From NCBI GenBank assembly GCA_016218185.1, contig JACREP010000033.1:1-7386 (forward strand): a stretch of 7,386 bases of DNA, read 5' to 3'. Under the pieces are notes generated by a model. That model worked only from the letters and a program-made list of their open reading frames with translations. It did not search any database and was not told the origin of the DNA. Origin of the DNA: Candidatus Gottesmanbacteria bacterium. GTDB lineage: Bacteria > Patescibacteriota > Microgenomatia > UBA10105 > UBA927. Positions 1-5,309 of the stretch are shown one piece after another. How positions within the stretch are numbered: position 1 is the first letter of the stretch; each line of letters opens with the position of its first letter. The position numbers and the translations under genes were made by a program.

Positions 1-16
1 GAAGATGGTGTGTAGT

Positions 17-80
17 TTGGGTAAGATTCTCTCGTGAGTCAACGAATGGCTCTTGGTAAGATTTTACGTGAGTTAAATCG
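17..80. repeat. Imperfect direct repeat, two copies about 35 bp apart
   Basis: Copy 1 (17-44) and copy 2 (53-80) share GTAAGATT, then CGTGAGT, then AA and CG, with small length differences between the blocks. The copies lie just upstream of the -35 element at 86. They could be a tandem regulatory site, the tail of an array continuing outside the window, or the remnant of an upstream gene. The first 56 bases are open in frame 3 up to a TAA at 57-59, which is too short to call a gene. Confidence 0.45.
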
Positions 81-85
81 GCCGC

Positions 86-121
86 TTGACAAATCCATAT
101 TAGTATGCTAATATATTAGCA
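86..121 (+). promoter_or_regulatory. Strong promoter for the unknown/DUF917 operon
   Basis: A perfect -35 TTGACA (86-91) is followed by a 17-bp spacer and the -10 TAATAT (109-114). The -10 is preceded by TGC (106-108), giving an extended -10. Transcription should start near 121, leaving a leader of about 275 bases before the first confident start at 396. This has the best -35/spacer/extended -10 combination in the window. Assignment to the downstream operon is inferred from orientation and the absence of any intervening confident gene. Confidence 0.75.
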
Positions 122-151
122 AGTTAACATAATAGCATATTATTGTGTTAA
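97..151. promoter_or_regulatory. Nested operator-like dyads over the -10 and start site
   Basis: TGCTAATATATTAGCA (106-121) is a perfect 16-bp palindrome covering the extended -10 and the predicted +1. It overlaps a second dyad, ATATTAG (97-103) with CTAATAT (108-114), so the half-site ATATTAG/CTAATAT occurs three times in 25 bases. Just downstream, 124-134 and 138-151 form an imperfect dyad (TTAACATAATA against TATTAT plus three extra bases plus GTTAA). Such placement would let a dimeric repressor block RNA polymerase. The regulator is not encoded in the window. AT-rich DNA forms chance dyads, but a perfect 16-bp palindrome exactly on the -10 is unlikely to be chance. Confidence 0.6.
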
Positions 152-261
152 TGTATTTGTGTATGAAATCTAGTATTTTCTCCGCTGCAAATTCTCTTCA
201 ACCAGCAACACCCGCTGGTGTTTCTTCGTGCGCTTCCCCCGCCATCCATCATAGCCTCTAA
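151..261 (+). CDS. Possible 36-codon upstream ORF in the operon leader
   Basis: An ATG at 151, with an alternative ATG at 163, opens a frame running to TAA at 259-261, about 30 bases after the predicted start of transcription. The peptide would be 36 residues (or 32), rich in Ser, Ala and Pro, beginning MYLCMKSS. It has no Shine-Dalgarno and I recognise no family. Two mutually exclusive short hairpins lie inside it: 201-206 with 214-219, and 207-212 with 217-222. It could be a leader peptide or simply open by chance. Only its position in the leader favours it. Confidence 0.18.
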   Translation: MYLCMKSSIFSAANSLQPATPAGVSSCASPAIHHSL

Positions 262-277
262 TCCGCCAGCTGGCGGA
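262..277. repeat. Perfect 16-bp GC-rich palindrome in the leader
   Basis: TCCGCCAGCTGGCGGA is a perfect palindrome. It is enclosed by GCCTC (254-258) and GAGGC (292-296), which can pair around it. In RNA it would be a short GC-rich hairpin in the 5' leader, although with no loop the stem could not close fully. It looks like a dispersed genomic palindrome rather than a terminator, because no T tract follows. Confidence 0.5.
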
Positions 278-309
278 CCCTTCGCGTGGCCGAGGCGAGA
301 CTCTCCCCT

Positions 310-344
310 ATTTAGCATTTATCATTTATCATTCAGCATTTTTC
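310..344 (+). repeat. Five degenerate heptamers in tandem
   Basis: The units are ATTTAGC, ATTTATC, ATTTATC, ATTCAGC and ATTTTTC, head to tail. The array sits between the leader palindrome and the hairpin next to the ribosome-binding site. Its copy number could vary by slippage. TATCAT hexamers inside it resemble -10 elements, but no -35 lies at a suitable distance. Confidence 0.5.
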
Positions 345-360
345 TCTCTCCCCTCCGCCA

Positions 361-391
361 TTCGTAGGTTTATTTCCCTACGAAAAGGAGG
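361..391 (+). promoter_or_regulatory. Hairpin abutting a strong Shine-Dalgarno
   Basis: TTCGTAGG (361-368) pairs perfectly with CCTACGAA (377-384) around an 8-base loop. The next bases are AAGGAGG (385-391), a near-perfect Shine-Dalgarno, then four T and ATG at 396. The stem ends exactly where the Shine-Dalgarno begins, so it leaves the site single-stranded and may present it or protect the mRNA. This ribosome-binding site fixes the start of the 403-residue gene. It is the only strong Shine-Dalgarno seen before a gene in the window. Confidence 0.65.
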
Positions 392-395
392 TTTT

Positions 396-1607
396 ATGGC
401 AGAACGAGAGATAACTTTGCAAGATATTAAACGGTCGCTTTTTGATCCAACTCAAAATGAGCGAACCCACGGCGCACAATGGCGCATAGGCGTAGATGCT
501 ATACCTGTAGAAGCGCTTCCGCCGGATCAGCAACAGGAAGTTAGAACTGTCTTTGATCCTGCGGCGTTCAAAATAGAACGGGTTAGTGCACAATCGCCAA
601 AAACTCAAGCCGTCATTGGAGGTCTATGTTCTATCTTTACCGGTGATCTGAATCAGAGGAACGTAGATGAAACTGTAAAGCAACTTCGCATGGATCAAAT
701 AGTGGAAGCCGTTGGTAATGTCCGGGGAAAGCCAATCTTTATCGTTATAGAAGATTCATTTTTCTCTCGGCTGACCGGAGTACCCGTCACGGAATTTCAA
801 CGTCAAGCAGCTATGGCCACCGATCGGATCGTCCGGTGGCTTGAACTTTCTACTGGTGAGACTCCGGACTTACGCGTGGCATTAACCTCTGATCCTAACG
901 TAGAACAAGGATTATACGATGCCGTAGCGTATATGGCCGATGATGTACTCAAAAATCCTGATTTTAGTCGCATGCAATCGGCACCAATACTCATGATGTA
1001 TACATCAGTCTGGACAGATTTACTTGCATCCTTGTCCTACGTTCCTTCTGGCAACGTTGTGTGTGTGGAACCTGTTGAGCACTTTGTCGACAATCGCTCC
1101 TTCCCAGATCAACGTCTGCGCTATGCTTACGAAGATTTTACCCAATGGCTTAAAGATAACCCGTATGCTAAACCAAAATCCGCCAACGCGACACTAGGAA
1201 TCGCAGGATTTATGGAATCTGTTGACGGCGATCAAAACAAAAAGCGCACTCGCCTGCTCCCCGCATGGAAAGTGCCTTCCACTGCAAACGTTAGAATATG
1301 GGCTGAGAAGCTACAAGAGAAAACAATTGCATTTCCCTTTCCGCTTCGCAATTCTCCGGTGTTTACCGAAGCAGTCAACTGGGGGTTGTGGAATCCAGCT
1401 ATACGAGAACAGGTTGCGTCACTTATTTGTCTGGAGGAAGCATACTACCGGGAACGAGACGCGATGAAAGTGCAAACAGGAAATCCTTCGGACAAACAAG
1501 AGCGAGCGCAAAAACTCCGGCGCGGCATTGGCCAACAAGCAGAACCGATCACAAAACAAATGGCAAAAGAGGTGGCAATGATCGTGACCACCGTATTAGG
1601 GAAATAA
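396..1607 (+). CDS. Uncharacterised 403-residue protein, first gene of the DUF917 operon
   Basis: I do not recognise this family. The ATG at 396 is fixed by AAGGAGG four bases upstream. There is no signal peptide and no membrane segment, so a soluble cytoplasmic protein is expected. The middle third alternates hydrophobic strands and amphipathic helices: strands near residues 113-118 (followed by E119-D120), 159-164 (followed by S165-D166), 197-201 and 220-225, with long helices between. This suggests a Rossmann-like alpha/beta core, but that is a guess from pattern only. The C-terminal 60 residues are charged and probably helical, starting near an EEAYYRER stretch. One base separates its TAA from the next ATG, so it is very likely translationally coupled to the DUF917 gene and acts with it. 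Expression is probably controlled by the palindromic promoter at 86-121. Function is unknown. Confidence 0.85.
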   Translation: MAEREITLQDIKRSLFDPTQNERTHGAQWRIGVDAIPVEALPPDQQQEVRTVFDPAAFKIERVSAQSPKTQAVIGGLCSIFTGDLNQRNVDETVKQLRMDQIVEAVGNVRGKPIFIVIEDSFFSRLTGVPVTEFQRQAAMATDRIVRWLELSTGETPDLRVALTSDPNVEQGLYDAVAYMADDVLKNPDFSRMQSAPILMMYTSVWTDLLASLSYVPSGNVVCVEPVEHFVDNRSFPDQRLRYAYEDFTQWLKDNPYAKPKSANATLGIAGFMESVDGDQNKKRTRLLPAWKVPSTANVRIWAEKLQEKTIAFPFPLRNSPVFTEAVNWGLWNPAIREQVASLICLEEAYYRERDAMKVQTGNPSDKQERAQKLRRGIGQQAEPITKQMAKEVAMIVTTVLGK

Positions 1608-1608
1608 T

Positions 1609-2637
1609 ATGAGAGCTATTAAAAAAACTGATATACCAGCAATCGTTGAAGGGTCACTGTTTTATGGAACCGGAGGCGGCGGTGATCCCGCAAGGGCACA
1701 AGCCATATGGGAACGTCTTGCACGACAAAAACGCTTGCCGGCCATCTACACACTCAGTGAATTTTCTAATGGAATCTGCGTCACAGCATTTCCTGTGGGC
1801 GGACTCAAGGTACAATCTATTTCCACTAAATGTATTACCGCAGCGCTGGCGACCTTACAAAAACGACTGGCCGTACCGATTGTGGGCATCATTCCCGTAG
1901 AAATTGGCTCCCTTCCTCTGGCGCTTTCTGCAGAAGTAGCAGCACTACTTAATCTTCCGCTTGTCGATGCAGACTTTGTGGGGGGCAGATCCACGCCGGA
2001 GGTATTTTTGGAAACGATAACGCTTTTTGATATTCCGCGTACACCACTCGTTGTTGTCAACAGGCGTGGTGACGTAGCGACTCTTGAAAAAGCTTCCTCT
2101 CCTGTTGCAGAAGAAGAGTTTCTTCGAACCTTTTCCACTATGACCGAGGGGTTTGCGTATGTCTTTGGCTATCCGATCAGCATAGCCCAAGCGAAAAGGG
2201 CAGTGACCCAAAATACAGTTTCTCAAGCGCTGAACATGGGGAACGAAATTGGGAAGAACTCATTGAGAAAAGCTGTCATCCGGTTGGGTGGCCGGGTATT
2301 CTGCACCGGAACAATATTAGCCATTGATACAATAGATAACCCGGGGTTTAGTGCGCAAATGGTGGTCATCAAAACATCCAGGGGAAAGTGCCGCATATTC
2401 ACAAAAAACGAAAATATGATTTTCTGGATGAATGATAAGCCCATCCTTACCTGTCCTGATCTCATAATTCTTTTGGACGAAAATGACCGCCCGTTGTTTA
2501 ATCAATCTATTTGCATAGGGAAAACTGTTTCTGTGGTCGGTATGCCAGCTGCTTCCCTCTGGCGTACGACGAAGGGGAAAAAACTGTTTTGCCCACGAGT
2601 ATTTGGCTTTAAGTTTGACACGGTACTGCTCTCATAA
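1609..2637 (+). CDS. DUF917 / S-methyl-thiohydantoin desulfurase-like protein
   Basis: This is a complete, two-domain member (342 residues; the family is usually about 350-370). The N-terminal domain has the glycine-rich GTGGGGDP (residues 20-27), the EIG motif at 98-100, then D120-A-D122, GGR (125-127) and PE (130-131). These correspond to the family pattern of EIGG, a DaDgmGR-like stretch and PE. The C-terminal domain shows KNEN (266-269), PDLIILLD (283-290) and WRTT (318-321), then a PRxFGF stretch near the end. Relatives are annotated as DUF917 or S-methyl-thiohydantoin desulfurases and often sit beside hydantoinase/oxoprolinase genes, none of which is here. The EIG is followed by SLP rather than the usual G and N, so substrate or metal binding may differ. 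The start follows the previous stop by one base, with a weak AGGGA (1598-1602) inside the upstream gene, pointing to coupled translation. Family assignment is firm. The reaction in this organism is unknown. Confidence 0.88.
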   Translation: MRAIKKTDIPAIVEGSLFYGTGGGGDPARAQAIWERLARQKRLPAIYTLSEFSNGICVTAFPVGGLKVQSISTKCITAALATLQKRLAVPIVGIIPVEIGSLPLALSAEVAALLNLPLVDADFVGGRSTPEVFLETITLFDIPRTPLVVVNRRGDVATLEKASSPVAEEEFLRTFSTMTEGFAYVFGYPISIAQAKRAVTQNTVSQALNMGNEIGKNSLRKAVIRLGGRVFCTGTILAIDTIDNPGFSAQMVVIKTSRGKCRIFTKNENMIFWMNDKPILTCPDLIILLDENDRPLFNQSICIGKTVSVVGMPAASLWRTTKGKKLFCPRVFGFKFDTVLLS

Positions 2638-2643
2638 TTCGTA

Positions 2644-2656
2644 TATAATAATGCCA
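2644..2656 (+). promoter_or_regulatory. -10 element for a leaderless peptidase transcript
   Basis: A perfect TATAAT (2644-2649) ends six bases before the ATG at 2656, so the expected +1 is the A of the start codon. No Shine-Dalgarno precedes the ATG. A TTGACA at 2615-2620 is 23 bp away, too far for a normal spacer, so the -35 is unclear. A leaderless mRNA is the simplest reading. Confidence 0.5.
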
Positions 2657-3900
2657 TGAAAAATATCTTAGCCGGTCTCGATGTGCTCCTTATCACCAAC
2701 CCCACCAACATCCGGTACCTCACCGGATTCGTTGGGGTGGATGCGAGGGAACGGGAAAGCTATGTGTTGTTGACGAAGGATACTGTGTACTTGTTCACCA
2801 ATAGTTTGTATAAAGAGGCGGCACAGAAATTGTCCAATCCGACCAATCCGACCAATAACCCAATGACATGTGTTGAAATCTCCCGCGAGGAGCCCTTTTC
2901 AAAAAAGCTTACTGAAATTCTGAAAAGGTCTCACCTTGCGTTGCAAGGTGAGACCTTACAAGGCATTCGTTTTGGTTTTGAGGAAACAGATCTGACGGTT
3001 GCGGAGTATAACAAACTTAAACAAGAACTCAAGAATGTCATGCTCGTGCCGACGAAAAACCGGATCGAGGAACTGCGGATGATCAAACGCAGCGATGAAA
3101 TTGCAAATATCCGCGCCGCGGCAAAACTTACGGATCAATGTTTTGACTTTATCCTGGGCAAAATCAAGCGTGGAGTCACGGAAGCAGAGATTGCCTGGGA
3201 GATCGAATCGTTTTTCCGCAAACGCGGCGCGGGCCTTGCCTTCTCCCCTATCGTGGCGTTTGGAAAAAACACTTCACAACCGCACTACAGTCCAAACTTC
3301 ACAAGGCCTCGCCTTGAAGTCGAAGCCCGCCAAGGCGAGGCCTTAAAGAACAATACTGTTATCTTGCTCGACTTCGGAGCTCGCGTTGCCGGCTACTGCT
3401 CCGACATGACCCGCGTGGTCTTCATCGGCAAGCCAAAAGATGAGTGGCGTCGGGCTTATGAAGTGGTTCTTGAAGCGCAACAAGCCGCACTCGAATACAT
3501 CAATTGTCATTCCGGGCTTGACCCGGAATCCAGTCATTCTCAAACGCTGGATCCCGGCTCTGAGGCCGGGATGACAAAACCATTATCCGGCGCAAAGACG
3601 GACCGCCTCGCGCGGGAGGTAATCAAAAAAGCCGGCCTTCCACCCTGCCCCCACTCTCTCGGCCACGGCGTAGGACTTGCGATACACGAAATACCCCGTC
3701 TCACAGCGCGGAAGGATCGCATCCTTCCAAAATCTCAACCACGGAAGGATGCGATCCTTCTATCTGACATGGTTTTCACCATCGAGCCGGCAGTCTACGT
3801 GGAAGGAGAATATGGCATTCGGATAGAAGACTTGATACTATTAAAAAAAGACGGGATTGAAGTACTCTCGAAAAGTTCAAAAACACTCACTATTCTTTAA
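2656..3900 (+). CDS. Xaa-Pro peptidase family protein (M24B metallopeptidase)
   Basis: The N-terminal creatinase-like domain (NPTNIRYLTGF near residues 15-25) precedes a pita-bread catalytic domain. All five di-metal ligands are present: D239 (LLDFGA), D250 (CSDMTR, the usual 11 residues later), H337 (GHGVGL), E377 (TIEPAVY) and E391 (IRIED). The enzyme should cleave the bond before proline at peptide N-termini in the cytoplasm, as PepP/YpdF-type enzymes do. At 414 residues it is about 55-60 longer than typical short members. The excess matches four inverted-repeat segments read in frame, at residues about 91-101, 216-230, 283-308 and 352-369, all in predicted loops. A 9-base tandem (2834-2860) adds Asn-Pro-Thr repeats. 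The start is the ATG at 2656, 18 bases after the DUF917 stop and six bases after TATAAT. It may have its own promoter although it lies close behind the previous operon. hisS follows 48 bases later and is probably co-transcribed. Confidence 0.93.
   Translation: MKNILAGLDVLLITNPTNIRYLTGFVGVDARERESYVLLTKDTVYLFTNSLYKEAAQKLSNPTNPTNNPMTCVEISREEPFSKKLTEILKRSHLALQGETLQGIRFGFEETDLTVAEYNKLKQELKNVMLVPTKNRIEELRMIKRSDEIANIRAAAKLTDQCFDFILGKIKRGVTEAEIAWEIESFFRKRGAGLAFSPIVAFGKNTSQPHYSPNFTRPRLEVEARQGEALKNNTVILLDFGARVAGYCSDMTRVVFIGKPKDEWRRAYEVVLEAQQAALEYINCHSGLDPESSHSQTLDPGSEAGMTKPLSGAKTDRLAREVIKKAGLPPCPHSLGHGVGLAIHEIPRLTARKDRILPKSQPRKDAILLSDMVFTIEPAVYVEGEYGIRIEDLILLKKDGIEVLSKSSKTLTIL
2834..2860 (+). repeat. 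9-base tandem repeat inside the peptidase gene
   Basis: CCAATCCGA occurs twice in succession (2834-2842, 2843-2851), followed by a diverged third unit, CCAATAACC. It encodes an Asn-Pro-Thr-rich stretch in the N-terminal domain. The nine-base period keeps the frame. Confidence 0.6.
2925..2957. repeat. Intragenic inverted repeat, 15-bp perfect stem
   Basis: AAGGTCTCACCTTGC (2925-2939) is perfectly complementary to 2943-2957, with GTT as the loop. The element is 33 bases, or 11 codons, and adds residues about 91-101 of the peptidase in front of the IRFGFEE strand. It belongs to the same family as the element at 3303-3344, sharing 12 of 14 arm bases. Confidence 0.8.
3303..3344. repeat. Intragenic inverted repeat related to 2925-2957
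   Basis: AAGGCCTCGCCTTG (3303-3316) pairs perfectly with 3331-3344 across a 14-base loop. The element is 42 bases, or 14 codons. It adds residues about 216-230 just before the LLDFGA metal-binding strand. Relative to the 2925 copy, two stem positions have changed together with their partners (T-A to C-G, A-T to G-C), so pairing is preserved. Confidence 0.8.
3504..3577. repeat. 74-base compound palindromic element inserted in the peptidase gene
   Basis: The outer ends are inverted: TTGTCATTCCGG (3504-3515) matches the complement of 3566-3577 at 11 of 12 positions. Inside are two hairpins, ATTCCGGG/CCCGGAAT (3509-3516, 3522-3529) and ATCCCGGC/GCCGGGAT (3551-3558, 3565-3572), plus ATCCAG/CTGGAT (3528-3533, 3547-3552) at the centre. 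The whole can fold as one long stem or as two. It resembles the dispersed intergenic palindromes with TGTCATTCC ends and CTGGAT centres seen in many bacterial genomes, comparable to Rickettsia palindromic elements. It is read through as about 25 codons between a helix and the TDRLAREVI helix. Confidence 0.8.
3711..3760. repeat. Intragenic inverted repeat, 17-bp perfect arms
   Basis: GAAGGATCGCATCCTTC (3711-3727) and GAAGGATGCGATCCTTC (3744-3760) are exact reverse complements separated by 16 bases. Each arm is itself an inverted repeat (GAAGGAT, CGC or GCG, ATCCTTC), so a single long hairpin or two small ones can form. It lies in frame between the HEIPRL motif and the TIEPAVY motif, in a loop that is shorter in ordinary family members. 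Confidence 0.8.
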
Positions 3901-3936
3901 GAGATTGCTTCGCCCTCAGTTCGGTCTCGCAATGAC
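3901..3936. repeat. Remnant of a dispersed palindromic repeat between peptidase and hisS
   Basis: Directly after the peptidase stop, ATTGC (3904-3908) and GCAAT (3929-3933) are inverted around a pyrimidine-rich middle, with GAG at the left and GAC at the right. The arrangement resembles the common dispersed repeat that begins GAGATTGCTTCG and ends GCAATGAC. It fills most of the 48-base gap before hisS, has no T tract, and is unlikely to stop transcription. Confidence 0.4.
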
Positions 3937-3948
3937 AAACGAGAGACT

Positions 3949-5163
3949 ATGATTAAACCACAAACACTCAAAGGATTTCGGGATTTTTTGCCGGCTGATG
4001 CTCTCAAGCGGCAGTTCGTGATTGGCAAAATCAAAGAAGTCTTTGAGCAGTTCGGCTTTGATCCGCTGGAGACGCCGGCGCTCGAGTATGCCGAAACCCT
4101 GCTTGGCAAATACGGCAACGAGGCAGATAAACTCCTGTATCTGTTTAAGGATAATGGCGGCAGAAACGTGGGGCTCCGCTATGACCAAACCGTCCCCCTT
4201 TCCCGCGTCGTTGCCCAATATCAAAACAAGCTTCCCCTGCCGTTTAAGCGCTACCAGATCCAGCCGGTGTGGCGCGCGGAAAATCCGCAAAAAGGAAGGT
4301 TTAGAGAATTTCTTCAGTGCGACATAGATACGGTGGGGGCGGATTCTCCGCTTGCCGATGCGGAAATTATCAGCTGCACCCTCACGGCATTTAAAACCTT
4401 GGGGTTTGCCAACCCGATCATGGTCATCAACGACCGGAGAATTTTTGACGATCTGGGTCTTTCAAAAAAAGAAATTATCATTTTGGATAAACTCGAAAAA
4501 ATCGGCAATGATGCGGTGGCGGGTGAGCTTGCGGCATCCGGCACGAAGGATCCCAACGGCCTTCTGACCATACTGCGCGACACCCTGCCCACCGAACGGT
4601 TAGCCATGATCATTGCGGCATTGGAACGTCTGGGGTATGTGCAGGGAAAAGATATACGTTTCAATCCCTTTCTGGCCCGCGGTCTGGAATATTACACGAG
4701 TACTATTTTTGAGGTAAAAATTCCTGACTATTCCGGCGGGTCGCTTGCCGGCGGCGGAAGATACGATAAACTCATTGGCCAGTTTAGCGGCCGGGGCCTA
4801 CCGGCAGTGGGCATCGCCTTCGGCTTTGACCGGCTGCTTGACGCATTGGAAGAAAACCACCTGCTCCCTGCTACTCCCACAGCCACGCAAGTCCTGGTGA
4901 CCATTTTTTCGCCGGAACTCGTAAACAACGCTTTGAGAATTGCTGCGAACCTGCGAACCAACGGAGTTAATGCCGAAGTGTTTCTTGAAGAAATCAAACT
5001 CGATAAACAGCTCAAATATGCCGACCGCAAGGGTATCCCCTATGTCATCATCCAGGGCCCGGAAGAACTCCAAAAAAACGTTGTGAAGCTCAAAGATATG
5101 AAAAATCAAACACAGGAAGAACTGACGATTGAACAAATAACTACGAGGCTTCAGTCCTCCTAA
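3949..5163 (+). CDS. hisS: Histidyl-tRNA synthetase
   Basis: This cytoplasmic class II synthetase joins histidine to tRNA-His using ATP. Motif 1 lies around TPALEYAETL. Motif 2 includes the RYDQT segment and R109 of the WRAENPQKGRFREF stretch. The histidine-specific RGLEYY motif begins at R244, equivalent to the catalytic arginine of the E. coli enzyme. Motif 3 is the GIAFGFDRLL segment. The C-terminal 90 or so residues, from TQVLVTIFS, form the anticodon-binding (HGTP) domain. At 404 residues it is complete though slightly shorter than E. coli HisRS (424). The ATG at 3949 gives the canonical N-terminus of the family (KGFRDFLP). Only a weak GAGAG (3941-3945) precedes it, and no -10 sits at leaderless distance, so it is probably translated from the peptidase transcript. 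No key residue is missing. Confidence 0.97.
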   Translation: MIKPQTLKGFRDFLPADALKRQFVIGKIKEVFEQFGFDPLETPALEYAETLLGKYGNEADKLLYLFKDNGGRNVGLRYDQTVPLSRVVAQYQNKLPLPFKRYQIQPVWRAENPQKGRFREFLQCDIDTVGADSPLADAEIISCTLTAFKTLGFANPIMVINDRRIFDDLGLSKKEIIILDKLEKIGNDAVAGELAASGTKDPNGLLTILRDTLPTERLAMIIAALERLGYVQGKDIRFNPFLARGLEYYTSTIFEVKIPDYSGGSLAGGGRYDKLIGQFSGRGLPAVGIAFGFDRLLDALEENHLLPATPTATQVLVTIFSPELVNNALRIAANLRTNGVNAEVFLEEIKLDKQLKYADRKGIPYVIIQGPEELQKNVVKLKDMKNQTQEELTIEQITTRLQSS

Positions 5164-5218
5164 CCTATCTCACTACCTCCCGTCTATACATAGCCCATTT
5201 CAAAAATCTAAACGTATC

Positions 5219-5266
5219 TATAATCACTAAAACTGACAACGGCCGCTAGTAAAATTAGTGATTATA
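5219..5266. repeat. 12-bp perfect inverted repeat in the hisS-transporter spacer
   Basis: TATAATCACTAA (5219-5230) and TTAGTGATTATA (5255-5266) are exact reverse complements with a 24-base loop that contains CGGCCG. There is no T tract after the stem, so it is a poor intrinsic terminator. Each arm carries TATAAT facing inward, without a good -35. The remainder of the spacer (5164-5218 and 5267-5309) shows nothing I can name. Confidence 0.55.
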
Positions 5267-5309
5267 AAATCTATTTATTCTTCTTGTGTGATTGTCGGTG
5301 TTCCCGGTC

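Noticed and set aside
17..80. CRISPR array
   Set aside because: There are only two imperfect copies with about 8 bases between them, no constant spacer length and no cas genes in the window.
396..1607. Possible distant relation of the 403-residue protein to cyclodipeptide synthases or class I aminoacyl-tRNA synthetases
   Set aside because: A strand followed by an S-F-F-S stretch near residue 121 loosely recalls the cyclodipeptide synthase GxSxxNSYFS region, but the catalytic serine context and the later Tyr/Glu motif are not visible. Not enough to claim.
1746..2138. 130-codon minus-strand frame opposite the DUF917 gene
   Set aside because: It is a shadow of a conserved coding sequence and has no recognisable motif.
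2615..2649. TTGACA plus TATAAT as a complete promoter for the peptidase gene
   Set aside because: The spacing is 23 bp, well outside the usual 16-18. The -10 alone is kept.
5219..5266. Intrinsic terminator after hisS
   Set aside because: The stem is AT-rich, the loop is 24 bases and no T tract follows.
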